NCBI GenBank assembly: GCA_004151065.3
Contig: NWUY0304347264.1
Span: 1 to 49,316 of the forward strand
DNA: 49,316 nucleotides
Origin: Larix sibirica
Lineage: Eukaryota; Streptophyta; Pinopsida; Pinales; Pinaceae
Direction: 5' to 3'
Made by a program: the position numbers and the translations under genes. How positions within the stretch are numbered: the stretch's first letter is position 1; each line of letters starts with the position of its first letter. Below are positions 11,382 through 24,100 of this stretch, piece after piece. The notes beneath the pieces are model-generated. The model was not told where the DNA came from. It searched no databases and worked only from the letters and a program-made list of their open reading frames with translations.

Positions 11382-11999
11382 TGGTCTACTCGCACCATAG
11401 TGTTTCTCTCATGTTACTATTTACTTTTCTCTCCGTTCCCACTATTTATCGGTAAACTAGCAGATGTGTCTACCCGTCCCCCACTACTATTAGGTAGGTG
11501 TGTTTCAGGGAATTGATGTATGTCTTTCCGCTAGTAGGAGGGTGAAGACCTTCTCACTACCCAATTTACCTTCTCTTGCCACGTTTGCACTCTCTATCAT
11601 CTCGATGCTTCCATCCAGGCAAGGTAGTAATTCCAATGTTCCTAGCGGTAAGTGCGGCTATGGGAGAACTAACTCTCTTTCCCTCTTTATAGGTGTGGGC
11701 TGTCATTCGTCCGTTGTACAACCCATCTCGAAGACATACCCTGGCTGCCTTACTCCCGGGAAAGTATAAGAAAGCAAGCACTAAACCATTTTCTTTGTTT
11801 ACTATAAACTGGGCCTTCTTTAACTCGTTGAACCTCCTGGGACATCATATGGGGCACGTCGAACTGGTAACGGTGGATCTAGAATGGATAACGCACAATT
11901 GCCCACTACCTCCTATGGTGGATGGAGAAACAGTAAACGCAAATAGAATAAGTTCCTTGTTAACGTCTAACTGGTAACAAACGTAGGATCACCGCTACC
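11382..11999. other. No gene recognised
   Basis: Overlapping open frames on both strands (11500-11769 plus, 11566-11781 minus, 11693-11977 plus) have no family signature and mutually exclude one another. The R2 repeat copy at 11856-11895 is the only structure I can name. Confidence 0.45.
11856..11895 (+). repeat. Dispersed repeat family R2, copy b
   Basis: Begins ACGTCGAACTGGTAACGG and ends AGAATGGATAACGCA; aligns with 1611-1649 in the same orientation. It lies just upstream of a local array (12000-12215) that reuses ACGTCGAACTGG, so the family appears tied to that array. Confidence 0.65.
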
Positions 12000-12215
12000 T
12001 ACCTAATTCCAGGGCACGTGGGAATGAAACAGGCACTAACAACTCCTATCCAGTTCCCGTACTGAACTGTTCACGCATGAAACCTGTTTTTGTGTACGGG
12101 GGATAAACTGGTAAAGTATAACTGGTCACGCATGGACAACCATCTCTATCCAGGGCACGGGGTATTGAAACAGGTAACGTCGAACTGGGATGTGGTATTG
12201 AAACTGTTGGGTGTA
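12000..12215 (+). repeat. Local array of CCAGGGCACG / ATTGAAACAGG modules
   Basis: Modules recur in a loose order: CCAGGGCACGTGGGAATGAA (near 12009) versus CCAGGGCACGGGGTATTGAA (near 12150), each followed by ACAGG; CTGTTCACGCATGAAACC versus CTGGTCACGCATGGACAACC; and GGTATTGAAAC at two places. The modules are 15-25 bp and imperfect. A TTCCTGGGCACGTGGGCAAG relative lies near 1540, next to the first R2 copy. Confidence 0.65.
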
Positions 12216-12700
12216 AAATGACCTTATGTCTCTGGCTCACGAGTGTGCAATTTGGTTATTCAAGCAGTCTCAGCTCGGCTATGGCAAATGGGTGCTATTT
12301 GGCATTCCTGCTGTCCTGTATCATACAGGTGCTGCTTATGGTTAAGCTCAGTAGTAACTGTGTTCCGCCAGGTTCAGTGCCTTTACCAATAGGGTCCTCC
12401 TTCCCGCTAGGTTTTTTTATCTCTATATCTCGGGTATGTATGAGAGAATGACTGGCTGCCAATGCCCCTCCCTGTGATTATTCCCCTTCGATCCATCCCT
12501 TCTATGAGTCAAATTCCCCGTCGTCGATTCGTCCCCATCGATTAGCTGCTCTTGCCGTCGCGTAGGTTGTATCGTTCTCTGCCCTTGCAAACGCAATTGG
12601 TATTTACTCGTTGCTATTGCCAACGCCATTGCTATTGAATCACCAACGTAAATCAACATAAACATCGACCTAAACATGCATTGTGGCAACGTAATAGAAG
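12216..12700. other. No gene recognised
   Basis: Short open frames on both strands (77 and 88 codons) without motifs. The part at 12470-12680 is rich in TCGATTCGTCC/CATTGCTATTG-like words that lead into the short-repeat stretch downstream. Confidence 0.45.
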
Positions 12701-13400
12701 CTCACTCACATTGTTGTGTAACCTCATTGGTAAGCACCTCCCATCGGTAAGCGAACATCATCCGGCGACACATACCTTATTGGCGACACATACCTCAATT
12801 GTATAACCCCCACATACTGCTCCACGTCCTCATGTTCCACGTCCTCAAGTTCGAAGTCCCCCCGTAAATACTCACTAACTACCGGCCTAACTCACCTCAT
12901 TGTTGCATATCGTAGTTTAATCTCAAATGGTGTATTGTGTAAAGGCCTCTTCTATCGTGTGTCCTCCAGGCCTCGCGCTATGTGAAATGGGATTAACTAG
13001 GGCCTCGTGCTGCTATGGGGACCGTATAAATAAACGCTATTGAGTGCATATAAACAACGTGTACAATCTATACTGCGTGGTGTGTGCGGCTATAGCTCTA
13101 CTCTGCTGTGTTTTGTGCGGATCTTCTACGTTGTAGCTCACATAATACTCATGCCTGGCAAGTCCCTATGCATTGCTCGAAGCTAATCGCTCGTACCTCA
13201 CCGCTTGTACCTCATCGATTGTACCTATGCATCCACTCGAAGCTCATTGTGTAACCTAATGATCGAAGCTAATCGAACCTCCATTGCTCATCGTGTATCT
13301 CTACGTGTAACCTGATCATCCGCTACGTGTCCTCATCATGCAACCTGCGATAGCGTTCCTCCTTCCTCATAATGTGAGCAAGCGGTAGCGATCATCAACA
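12701..13400. repeat. Degenerate short-word repeat region (CTCATCGATTGTACC / CGAAGCTAATCG type)
   Basis: Words recur irregularly: GGCGACACATACCT (twice, near 12765 and 12783), CACGTCCTCA (twice, near 12825), CGAAGCTAATCG (near 13180 and 13264), CTCGAAGCTCATTGTGTAACCT and relatives, and TGTACCTCA/TGTACCTATGCAT. The region has few long open frames and a composition distinct from its neighbours. It looks like an old short-unit array. Confidence 0.55.
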
Positions 13401-14780
13401 TGGGGGCGAAGGTAACGTCGAACAACTGGGCTTGGTGCTACTATCTATTGGGAATGACCCTTCCTCCCTTAATGAAGTGTTTCCTAACTACCTGTACACT
13501 GGAAGACCTAGACATGTTCATCTATACCACTTACTGAGTGAAAGCGGGAGGTACCACTATTTAGCTTTTCGGGACAGGCTCCCAGATACTATGAATTAAG
13601 GCTGCTGGTATTACTTGGGAGACTGGAGGAACGGATGAAGTCTGAGCCACCTTTCTGTACTGAAATTACCATCTGAGTAAGGTCCGAAGTGAATTTCCCA
13701 TCTCGATCGGGCGCCCACGTTTCACTCTCTCTCATCTCGCAACGCCACCTTTTCACTAGCGAATTTACCATTATGAGGGCGGTTTGGAGATAAAGGGATT
13801 GGCCTTCCATAAACTAAGTAAGGTGAAGCGGTAAGGTCTAGTATAAACAGAACAGGTGGATAGCACGTAAGGTAAGTAGGAATAAGGTAAATAGTCCTAG
13901 TGCCTACCCGCATTTATCCAGCAAGTGTTTTCGAAAGCCTGTGAATGCTGTATCCCTACCGTCAAACAGCTAATATATAGGAAGCCCCTAGTCAAAAAGG
14001 CATTTGCTCCGAAAGTGTGTACCCAACGTTTAATTGTAAGTTGAGGCCTGATAGGGGTTAACATTGGTTGGTAGATCGTCGTACGCCAGTAAGCCTGAAG
14101 GCAAAAGGTGTGAAAGCAAAGCTGTAAGTTTGGGACATTACTAAGGGGGGGGTAAGGAGTAAATATAAGAGGTTAGTGAAGCAGGCTCAGGCAGACTTAG
14201 GTAAGGCAGAATCCGGTGGGTGGGCTCAGGTGAGGCAGAACCTGCATGAAATGGGTAAGCAGCGTGCAAATATGGCCAAGATACTTTAGAATTAGGTGGG
14301 GACCTGCGGCAATCCATCACCTTCACAGGGTAAGGCTTACGACTGTCCACGAAAGATTCAACCCGACTCAATGGTCTCCCGTAGAGCCAGCTATTCATAC
14401 CATTCTTTTCATCCCTTAGAAGGGGGGAATGGGGCCTTCTTCGTTACTGAAGGAACTCCAATAGGACAGCCGGGCCTTAACATTTCGATTTTTTCCACCT
14501 ATTGGGTTAGGGTACACGGAAGAAAGAGAACAACCCTACAGCCCGGCCCCTTTATTATATGTTAGAGATATTTTACAAATAGAAGTAGATTATGCACGGT
14601 TGTGTTTTTATATGCACGTATATAATGCAATAAGGAAGGAAGTAGTTTGAGTGAGGTGCACCAATTAACTGAACCAACAATATATACATTACGTTTTACC
14701 TATGACCGGACCAAGAATGGCTTTCCACTGACCAGGAATGGCTGAACGGACCCGCACTGAGACACTGCCCTCGAGACCTA
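13401..14780. other. No gene recognised
   Basis: Includes open frames of 60-89 codons on both strands without motifs. At 14090-14290 the plus strand is rich in GGTAAGGC/AGGCAGA words; its GTGCAAATATGGCCAAGATA (14261-14280) is nearly repeated near 28169, pointing to an old duplication. A 16-base sequence, GATTATGCACGGTTGT, at 14588-14603 recurs exactly at 17673-17688. Confidence 0.45.
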
Positions 14781-15215
14781 ACACCTCCTTACTGCTTCAG
14801 CCTTGGGACCTTAAACTCCTTGGGAACCTCTGCCTATTTACTAAGAAGCCTTTGGTGGGACTTGGTAACCTCATACCTATTGCCTTTGGAAATAAGACTT
14901 GGGAATAATATACCTTTTCACCTCCTTGGGACCTGAAAACTCCTTTGGAAACTCATCAACATTCTTTGAAACATCCTTAAACTCTTCCTTGGGAACCTCA
15001 TCCCTAGAATCTCCAGCCTATGCACTCCTTGGTACCTTACACTCTTCTTTCCTTGGGTTCTTTCTTGGGTTCTTGAAATAAGCCTTCCTTTGGACCTTCT
15101 TACTTGGGACCTTCTTACTTGGGACCTTAAACTCCTATGGACTATCCTTTCAAACCTATGCATCATACCTCCTCCTTGGAAGAAACATCCTTGGTAACCA
15201 TTTGAAAACTATGCC
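14781..15215 (+). repeat. Degenerate array of CCTTGGGACCTTAAACTCC units
   Basis: About 435 bp of variants of CCTTGGGACCTT..ACTCCTTTGG with period of about 15-20 bp. The clearest part is an exact tandem duplication of TTCTTACTTGGGACC at 15097-15111 and 15112-15126. On the minus strand a frame reads RRSQVRRSKGR and FQRSFQVPRR, a consequence of the repeat. A smaller relative lies at 20995-21175. Confidence 0.75.
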
Positions 15216-17920
15216 TTATACATCCTATGGACCCTCCATACCCTCCGACCGAACCTGGCCTTTCGGACGTATAAACTGGATCCCCCTTGAGGTTATCCCG
15301 AGGTGCAGGACCCATTTCCAGGGAAGCAAGCCAATAAGGACTTGGTATACCTCCAGAATTGCCTTTAAAGGCCGCCTTGATAGTATTGTCTGAAGTATTA
15401 ACCTTTCAGGTCAAGGCAAACTCTTCGTTTGTTAATCAGGACAAGTTGGAAGGCCCTCTACCAGATAAGTTACTTAAGATTATTTCTTATTCTGAACCCC
15501 TAAAGGTTTGACTGGTACCTCTTTCCTGTAGCGAAGGGGTTGGTTTCCCCCTCCCCTAATGAAGTCTTAGATCACTTCGTCCCTCATCTTTTGGTTATTA
15601 TTTGCTGACTCCGTTCCTCATCTTCCCTAACTTCCTCTTCAGTGGAGCAATATGCGACGGGACTGACTCTTCTTTACGAGCTTTCTTTCTTAATGGCGGC
15701 TTTTATTTATACCCCACCTTTCCAAACTGGATGCCAGCCCCAACAAAGTGCCCACAAGGTTAAGGTGTCTCATACATACCCGTATGAAGATAGTTTGATC
15801 TAAGCCCATCCATTTTCGGGGAGCACTGACATAAACTACCCCTCACTTCCCAGCCCCCCAACCTGGTGCCAGTTTAATATGGGGATCTTATATATGAGCC
15901 TTCTTATGCATAGTTTTTATACTTCACCTTTAGCTTCAAATGGGGAGGGGACACTCGATGCTGTCGATCCAGGTGTTTATTCACTAAATGCCTGTCATAG
16001 CTGGACTGGTACACACTTTGCTTTGATACTCGGGCTTGGTTGAGCTCAGATACTGGGCTGGGCTACCTGGATTGGAGCAGGTAGTAAGATCAATTGGAAT
16101 TGAATTCACAAAACTGCCTAAGTAACTATGTGAAATTGAAATTTTCTTGAATTCAGAATTACATTTCACGACGTTTCGAACAGATAGGCGAGATGCCCAG
16201 CTGGCAAAGCTAGGATTCTCCAATTGCTTAAATTAGGGTGATTGCGTGGGTGAGATGAACGGGATCGCTGGTTCTATCAACCTGTAAAAAATGCATACGG
16301 ATCTCAATCATAAGGAACTTCAAAAAAACATGATCATATGGTCGATGAGCTTCGATATTGGCTCATATAGCATTGGAAAATGCTTATTTATTCCTGCTCT
16401 GAACCAATTATACTCACAATCTTCTCCTAATACCAGAGTCACCCCACACATAGTACCTGTACTTATTTCATTTCAGACTTCGTTAGGCCACGCACCAATC
16501 CTCCTAGCTAATATGGATCCAGCATTACCCCGGCTCCTTCTACCCCTCCCACCCATGTTTACGAGAGATGTTTACCCGTGGGGTTTCAAAGAGGAATACT
16601 GCTGCTGTTCTTTCATCAACCAGTTATTCATATTCACACCCATCCAACCTAACTGCTGCTACAATCTTTCCACCTGCCTGCCTTATCTCTGGCTCTGTTC
16701 GTCCCTCTTTTCCCGGCTCCAGGGCAGGCTCCTTCCTCTTAAGGCTATTTGAACAAGGCTAAAAGCGGGCTCCTTACTTTCCTCTTCAGGCTATTAGAGA
16801 CTCCAAGTGGTTGGTTATTTGCCACCCACCCACGAGGTCCGGGTCAAATTAGTTCATAATTGCCTATCTATCGTGATGCAGGTTCCTTTGGGGGATACCC
16901 TCTCTGCTATTCTTTTGCTGCAGCTTACTCTTTCCGAATATCTCCCTATAAGGGCTCCACTAAACACTCTTGCATGCCCAAGTGCGAGCACTCTGGATCC
17001 TCATCATTACCACCTGATCCCATTATTTCCTCACACATCCATAACTAACTCTTCAGTGCCTTCCGCAATAGTCTGTGAGGTTATTTCGAACCTATGTCTG
17101 CAATTACTTTATACTATGCTGGAGGTTCGTACCTCACCCCTACTTGTGTTGCTTCGTTGACAACTATAACCCCTGGGATATGCTCAATGGGAACTTACTT
17201 GGGGCTCATCATCAATTGTGACCGCTGGGATGGTGGAAGAGTGGCCCTAGTAAAACTTAATGAACTTCTTTAATGTCTCCTCCACCAAAGATAGACCTTT
17301 CCCTTTTTTGAAGGAAGCAAGGTAAATGTACAACACTTCGCTACCCACATGGATTGGCAGATGTTCCGTCGAGCCCACTAGTACTGCTGCAATAACAATG
17401 GGGATAGAAGTAGGAATAGTACTTGGAATGTTTTAATTGGAAGGCCATGGGTGGATTGAAGGAGGCTGCTTACTCATAAGTTTCACACTCTTCTATTTAT
17501 TAATAGGGCTATCACCCTGCAAAAAGTGCTTTACAATGGGAGCTCCAGCGAATAAGAAGCTCTTGTCTCCATTGAGTGAAAAAAGCCCGTATGAACAGCT
17601 CTAAGTACTTCCTTTACGGATGAACAACAGTGCTATATTTTCCATCCAATAGCCTAGCGCTATACTAGCTGTGATTATGCACGGTTGTAGTGCCGGGACT
17701 ATTTATTCTATGTAGTGCGAGTAGTGCAAACAAGTTCAAACAAAAAGTATCCACTTTTTTTAAGAAAATAGGCCATGTCATAATTAGAATAAATTTGATT
17801 TCAACCAATATTGAACAACTTACATATAGTGTTAATTGATATACTCACCTATAACTAGGACTTGCATTGAGTTGACCTAAATGGGAGAGGATAAATAAGC
17901 CTACTAACTGGGACTAATCA
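15216..17920. other. No gene recognised; one longer open frame inside
   Basis: Anonymous DNA. The plus-strand open frame 16291-16752 (153 codons) is described separately. Other open frames at 16568-16762 and 16807-17160 overlap it or follow it in other frames and have no family signature. A TTCGAACC motif near 17083 was checked as part of a tRNA and does not fold as one. Confidence 0.45.
16291..16752 (+). other. Open frame of 153 codons, unknown
   Basis: Runs from ATG at 16291 to a stop at 16750-16752. The predicted product is Pro-, Leu- and Cys-rich in its second half (LLLPLPPMFTRDV; CCCSF), with no clear transmembrane pattern and no recognised domain. Ribosomal protein and respiratory-chain motifs are absent. 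An overlapping frame at 16568-16762 is equally open, which weakens the case. I regard it as probably not a gene. Confidence 0.15.
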
Positions 17921-18039
17921 ATGGGACTCTTCTCAGGGAAAGCTGTGCATACCCCCTTGTACAATCCATATGGTCTTTCAAAATGGTCTCTCAAATCATA
18001 TATAGTTGAAAGGGGTCCCTTACTTAATCCCTTCTTCTC

Positions 18040-18320
18040 CACACATCATTCAAAGGATTCCCAAGAGCAACAAAAGGATTCACAGCACAAGCAGTATTCT
18101 CAGCATCACAACAAGCAGTTGAAGCATCACAATAACCAGTTGAATTTCCATAAGCAATTGAATCAGCAGCATCAGTGGAAACGGCATCAGCAGTTGAAGG
18201 GGCATTATTCCCAACAGCAAAAGCATAACAATGACCAGTAGAATAAGCCTCATTCCCGGCATCATAATTTGAACCAGCAGAAGGAGTCCTAGGACAAGCA
18301 GCACACCTTAGATCCAACAT
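18040..18320 (-). repeat. Degenerate GAST-type array, locus 3
   Basis: Plus strand carries CAGTTGAAGCATCACAATAACCAGTT, CAGCAGCATCAGTGGAA-like words with period 3-6. The minus strand is open over 18024-18446 (140 codons) and reads in the array as AGNEAYSTGHCYAFAVG and similar Gly-Ala-Ser-Thr-rich stretches. The plus strand is also open over part of it (17921-18241) with a Gln-His-rich product. Openness on both strands is explained by the repeat, not by two genes. Confidence 0.7.
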
Positions 18321-19059
18321 CATCTGTACCCTTTGGCTAAATAAACTGGCAAGCAACAAAAACAACAAATAGATTTTATATTGGTCCACCTTAAATGGCA
18401 ACATCATCCGTTGGCTCGCCTCATCTAAAACTATGCTATCCTCCATGCAATTTAATAAATAAATAAGTCTCTGGGTCCACCCCCAAACTAAGGCGGCTAT
18501 TCATTGTACCGCCCCTATCTTTTCTGCCGATCTTATGTAGGACTGCTTATGTGGTAAATAAAGAAATTCTCATCAATAGATTGGTGTATTAAAATCCAGT
18601 AGTGCATGTTTCTATATCTCTCTCTACTCTATCATATGGGCCGTGATAACTCTAAGGGACTACTTGTGCTAAGGGAAGGTCTCTACTGTGGTAAAAATTG
18701 TGAAATGTGGAATCGTGATATTAAAGCAAATGCAAATTTTTCCGTGATCTATTCAAATCAAATTTATAGTCTGCTCCCAACGTTGTTGCTGAAGATGCAA
18801 GTGAAAACCGCTCGAATAAGTGCGGCGGTAACTAAACTTGGTTGCATATTAGAATTGTTGTAAATAACACAATTTGCTAGGACATATAACACATAATAGA
18901 GGAAGGTCTATGTCCCTTATGGGTGGGATAATAGGGACGTAAGAAGCAGGGGGGGCAAGGCCGTAAACATAATCCTTTAGCACGAAACCTACAACGGATG
19001 AAGCGCTTTATTCTGAACCAAGTGACCCAGCACCGGTGTGGGCACCTTTATTTGTAAGA
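18321..19059. other. No gene recognised
   Basis: One plus-strand open frame of 85 codons (18606-18863) has no family motif. No repeats of note except short AT-rich stretches. Confidence 0.45.
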
Positions 19060-19330
19060 ACCTTGGCTACTTGCTTTACTATATATGTATCTGTGTCTTT
19101 TGCTTTCGCTTCTGGCTTTGCCACTCATGCTGCTGGTGGTTCCGGATAAACTGAAATGAGCGCAGATGCTGCTACCTTTGCTTCCCAGTGTTTGCTCCTC
19201 CTGCTGCTCCTGTCTTCGCTTCTGATAATGATAGGTGGTATGCGGCGGGCTACGGATCTAGAAGCTATGTTACAGGTCTTGGATAAAATACAACTGCTGC
19301 TCGATCTCAATTTGTAACCAGGTAAACAAT
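19060..19330 (+). repeat. Degenerate GAST-type array, locus 4
   Basis: Plus strand carries GCTTCTGGCTTTGCCACT, CATGCTGCTGGTGGTTCCGG, GATGCTGCTACCTTTGC and CTGCTGCTC-like words, the complement style of locus 1. About 270 bp, with no exact tandem copies. No coding sense is assigned. Confidence 0.6.
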
Positions 19331-19360
19331 GCATTATGTTAATTTGGTGGGAGCGTCTGA

Positions 19361-19685
19361 GCCGGACCGATCATAAATAGCATAATTATACGCCGACACC
19401 GGACCATCATTATAACGTTACACCCCAGACACTTCCATCCAAAACCCCTACGAACGTACACTAGTCACTTGCACCCCGCGATCCGCACACGAAGAACCCA
19501 ACTCATCCACACCACCTACCACACACCTCCAGGAAGTATCGTGAGTTTTGCAAATAGTACGATGCACGATCCGTTCGCCATTAGTTATTCCCTCCCGATG
19601 CGGCGTACAGAGTCGGCCCGCGTGTCTACGGTCAAAAGCACACCGCTTTCTGGATGGAAAAGTACTCACCGACAAAAGTAAAACA
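19361..19685. other. Compositionally distinct patch, open on both strands
   Basis: This ~320-bp patch is visibly richer in CG and AC dinucleotides (CCGACACCGGACC, CCCCGCGATCCGCACACG, GGCCCGCGTGTC) than its neighbours. It is open on both strands: 70 codons plus (19469-19681) and 75 codons minus (19448-19675). I recognise no family. It could be a small foreign insertion. Confidence 0.35.
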
Positions 19686-20049
19686 AAACAGCGCTAGCGC
19701 TTTTGAGAGTGCTATTATATAGGTTGGTTTAAGTGGGTTCAGGCTCATAAAATCTGCATGATAAAAGTATAAGTAAGGTGCAAAAGCTACATGTACAACA
19801 TAATTTGGTGAGGCAGGACAGAGCAATTAGACCTTCCAGGTCGAGAGCTAGATTCGGATTTTCCAGATTGAGAGCCCAACCTTAGTTATAGATATGAAGA
19901 GCTCGCATTTTGTAAGCGAGATCCTTATGAGCAAGACCCGCACCTGTCTATGTTGTCGATGACTCAGCTGTAAATCTCGTTATCCAGGTTCAGTATTTCG
20001 AGAGCCATATTATTATGCTCATGATAGGGAGAAATATTCTGAGTTTAGG

Positions 20050-20690
20050 GGTCGAAAACAAGCAGCATTGGTGGAAGGAACAGAGTAAGTTGAAGCAGTA
20101 GATTAAGCATAAGTAGACTAATAAGCAGTTTACTAAGCACCAGTTGTTGAATCAGTTGTTAAGCTTGAACCAGAAGCACCTACACCAGTAGCAGATACAG
20201 TTGTGTTATATCCCCCAGATACATATCCAGTTTTAGTACTCTAATACAACAGTACCAGGTCCAGACTTTCGTGATCGAAAAACATATCTACCCGCATATC
20301 CCTTCTTTTATAGCCCGTTCTAGAGCCTATTCCATTTGCAATTGATCCAGATTGAGTCTCACCAACTACTTGCGCTGCTGGTAGAACTGTTGCCTTTATT
20401 GATTATGCGGGGCGATCTACTGCCCTTGATTTCAATGCCTCTTTCTATGATACCACCCACGCTCGGGTTCTCCTTCAATTGGTTATGGTTCAACGAGGTA
20501 TACTGATGACTCTCGATCCATAAGGGCTGCTACTGGCAAATAAACAGGAAAGGATACTGGGCGAGATGGCGGCTAGGATGCTGGATAATAGACTACTGAA
20601 TCCGAGTATGCTGGGAGAGGTGCTTACTCTGCTCCTGTTTGCTTTACTGTTGGTGGATAAACAACTGGAAATCGAGGCAGTCTTGAACAA
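20050..20690. repeat. Degenerate GAST-type array, locus 5
   Basis: Two halves. 20050-20260: plus strand GTTGAAGCAGTAG, CCAGTTGTTGAATCAGTTG, CCAGAAGCACCTACACCAGTAGC; the minus strand reads TGYVSGGYNTTVSATGVGAS. 20340-20690: complement-style words on plus (GCTGCTGGTAGAACTG, GCTACTGGCAAATAAAC). The strand switch within one locus repeats what is seen at locus 2. Confidence 0.7.
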
Positions 20691-20994
20691 TTATTAATTA
20701 ATAAGGAATGCTCGTTATCACTTTGATTCATTATTACTTTACACAATTATTAATTCATGTGGACGGGGGCTGCTATTATTTGCCCGTATATTTTAGGAAT
20801 CTAGGGCCTTGAGCACGCACCTGAACAACGTGGACGTGGGGTATACTTACTTATAAAGGCTAAGCATCAAAAGTGGGAGAAGCCAATAGTATGAGGTCCG
20901 AGTTGACGTGTTTAGGTGAGGTGCGGAGCGAAGATCCCTGAATCCACTAAATGGCCTAACACAAGAAAAGGTTTCTTTCTGTAAGCATTAAAGC

Positions 20995-21175
20995 TTGTGG
21001 CACTGTCTGCCGGGGTCTTATTGTGTGGGGACGGATACACCCTTGATCCTTGGGAACCTTTATCCTCTGCCCTCTGCCTTTACCTTAGCTCTACAGCCTT
21101 GGAACTATACTTTGGACCCTATGCCCTAGGTAGGCCCTCTATACCACCTTACCTATTATACCTACACCCTAAAAA
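20995..21175 (+). repeat. Small relative of the CCTTGGGACC array
   Basis: Words such as GATCCTTGGGAACCTTTATCC, CAGCCTTGGAACTATAC, TTTGGACCCTATGCCC and CCCTCTATACCACC match the vocabulary of 14781-15215. Covered by a 61-codon plus-strand open frame that has no family motif. Confidence 0.55.
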
Positions 21176-24100
21176 TGGGTGACCTAACAAAACCAACTTC
21201 TTAAATGAATATATTATATAGGGATGGATGGGATTATATCAAGGCTGCGTCAACGGATGAATCTGATAAGGTTAAGGATCAACGGGAAGGCTATGGTTCT
21301 TCGATACTTATATATCGCTTAAGGCTGCTGGCTCTGGATAAAAAATCTCCTTTAGAAGAATATAAGCCAGGACTAGCACTAGCGCGTTCACTGTAATTCC
21401 CTAGAGAATATGAAACTAGAAGGGGTACATTAAATAATATATATATATAGGTGCATCACTGTTGCCATGCCTAAAAAAAAAAGAATTGAACACACTGAAC
21501 TCTACGGGCTGCGTACCAACCAATAAACAACCTATACCTTCAGAGTGGGCCCTATAACTGGCCTATGAACTGGATGGACTGTAAGGTCGGTCTCTCTTTA
21601 TTATTGTCCCAGGACAAGTTAAACCATTCCTGAGGAGGTACGAGGGAATGTACCGAACGGGTTTATATATATATTAGCTACCGCTCAGAATGGGTCTCAT
21701 TTCGGGATAGTTCACTACAGCCAATTTATAAGGCAACAATAGAGGCAAAAACTAAAGGAACTAAGACAGTATATTAGGACTAATAATGCGGGTGGATTCC
21801 TATGAAAGGGGGACTTGGGACAACACAACCTCTATAATAGTATATGCCCTATTTTACCCTATCCCTGCCCTATGGTTTGATGATGCTAACAACTTCGGCA
21901 AAGTGAAACAAACGTATATATATGCTATTAATTTAGGTAGGTAGGTCCTGCTGTATCTGCCCGCTTATGGTGCAGCTCTATTGCATATTCCTAAGGTCTG
22001 GCGGGAAAACTCATTTCTCTTTCCTATTTGCTTCAGATTGCATCAGATTACTTACAATCAATGGACTTGTTTTCACTATAGAAGTGTTGGAGTAGGGCCA
22101 TAGAGAATGTGGCCCTTATGTATGGCAAGGGCCCTATGAAAATGTGGATGATACACTGACTAGTAGGTAATGTCTCAGTAAAGGTTATAGGTTCTAACCT
22201 ATTTCTTTCTCCCCTCCTACCTGGCTATACTATCCTCCTTCCTCTCGTCCCTCTCCTTCCCTGTAAAATAAGAGCGTCGTACAGTGGGTTTGGTGCGAGT
22301 TGGATGCGTGGGCCCTTGCAGTCGAAATAGAGTCTAAAAATTGTTTGTGAGTATGAAATTCCAGACTAAATGCATGCTCAATTGTTTCACTTCCCAAAAG
22401 GATACAGTAGGAGAACCCAGTCTTATACCTTCTCTAGCCCTCTCTCCTACCAAGGTGTTATGCATCCACCAGGCAGCGTTTAATTAATACACCCCCAAAA
22501 GTGTGTAATTCCATCGCTCCGTCCGAATCGCCAATTCGATCTTCATCACGGATGGATGCTCCCGCCTAATGACCAAACCTTTGATCATCTGTATGAGTCT
22601 CTGATTATACGTCTCCGAAGAACCAGTGGGGGATGATGTAACTTATGAGGGAGGCTCTTACCCATATGATATAAGGTTGCATCCTAATAGCACTTAACAC
22701 TACGAATAGGAGTCTTACGATTATGACTATGCTGGGCGAAGTGGTAAGATCCTGCACCCCGACGAAACTGGAGTCCCCTTCCGGTGAGACTGAGATATGG
22801 GGTTATGATAAAGATGTCCAAGGCAAAATTCTATTTATGTTTTTGGGGTCGCTGCACCTGCTCAAAAGGAAAAGCGCCCTAAATAATATACACCACTAGT
22901 TACTAGGCCTAAAGAATGCTGGGACCACCGCTGGTTCTTTATTCTATAGGCGATTATGTATTGGCTTCATACACTCGCCACCTGGAGTGTATAAAGTACC
23001 AGTCGGAGGTAGATCAATATCTTACTGAACCCCTTCGTTAGAAGAATACGAATAGCCTTAGTGGGGGTCCCTATGAATACCCAGTCGAAATTGAATACAT
23101 AGGAGGTCTTGTGTGCAGCCGCTACCTTCCTTTAAGAACATCTGTGCACCTGCTGGGCCTCCGTCTAATTAATTCAATTTATAAAGATTTATGAGAAAAT
23201 GAAACCTGACCTATATCTCCCAGTTCTACATTCTGTGATTAAGTACTCACCTTTATCTAAAGTTACCCAGTCATTATAATAGAGTAAGCGGATAAAGCTA
23301 TAAATTCATTCGATTTACGCCCCGGCCAGTAAAAAGAGAAATAATAGTTTACCTGTCGGTAGTAGGAGCTCTTCTGCTAGGAGGGCGGCTAGGGACTAGG
23401 TCACTCTTCTTAACCGGCCAGAAAATACGGGTTTTATTAAGCTGGAACCCTGTAATCCCTCGACTCCTAAGGGCGTGGTTAGACCGGCTAAAGAACAATC
23501 GATACAACGATAGCTATGCACTTTGTGTTTCGGTAATCACTGGCTGAGGATAACTTAAACACAATGTGCCAGCTAGAGCGATTGATGCCAGTTGGAATCA
23601 ATGCCAGCCTATTTTTGGCTTGATGACTCCTGGTTCGAGTTAAACAAATTAAGATTGTTTTACTGGTTCAGCATCTCCTACCTAGTTCTGGTTTTATGTC
23701 TAGAGGCCCGATTCAATCTCATTTTATTTGGTTGGGATCCTAGTTCTATGCAAACCCTTTTCACTTTGTCCGTACTCAAAATGAATTCAGGTTCAATAAG
23801 GCCGGTTTCAATGTCACAACGTTCAGAATCCTATTTACAATATTCCTTGATTCAACCAGGGAAAATGCATTTATTTAGAGTTGAACTTGCTTCACTTCAA
23901 CTAATGCCACTATTTACGTGAGGCCCATAACATATTCACTTATTAGTCCCGGTCCACCAGGTTCAGCTGCCGCTTCAACCCCCATGATCTAGATCAGCTT
24001 CAATTAGTTATGGTTTGACTGTTGCCTCTGCTCTTGCTCCCGCTCCTGATCACGATTCTCAAACGAATTAGAAGACCACTAGCTAAAGCTAAGCACCGGG

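Noticed and set aside
17075-17110. TTCGAACC near a possible tRNA T-loop on the minus strand.
   Set aside because: The flanking bases do not make a five-pair T-stem and no acceptor or anticodon arm follows.
18024-18446. A 140-codon Gly-Ala-Ser-Thr-rich minus-strand protein.
   Set aside because: The DNA is a degenerate short-word array, open on both strands; the same bias appears at other loci with stops, so the reading is a by-product of the repeat.
22500-22860. A protein-like minus-strand reading (WSLGGSIHP, NWRFGRSDGITHFWG) as a gene remnant.
   Set aside because: Stops are frequent and I could not tie the segments to any family or extend them in order.
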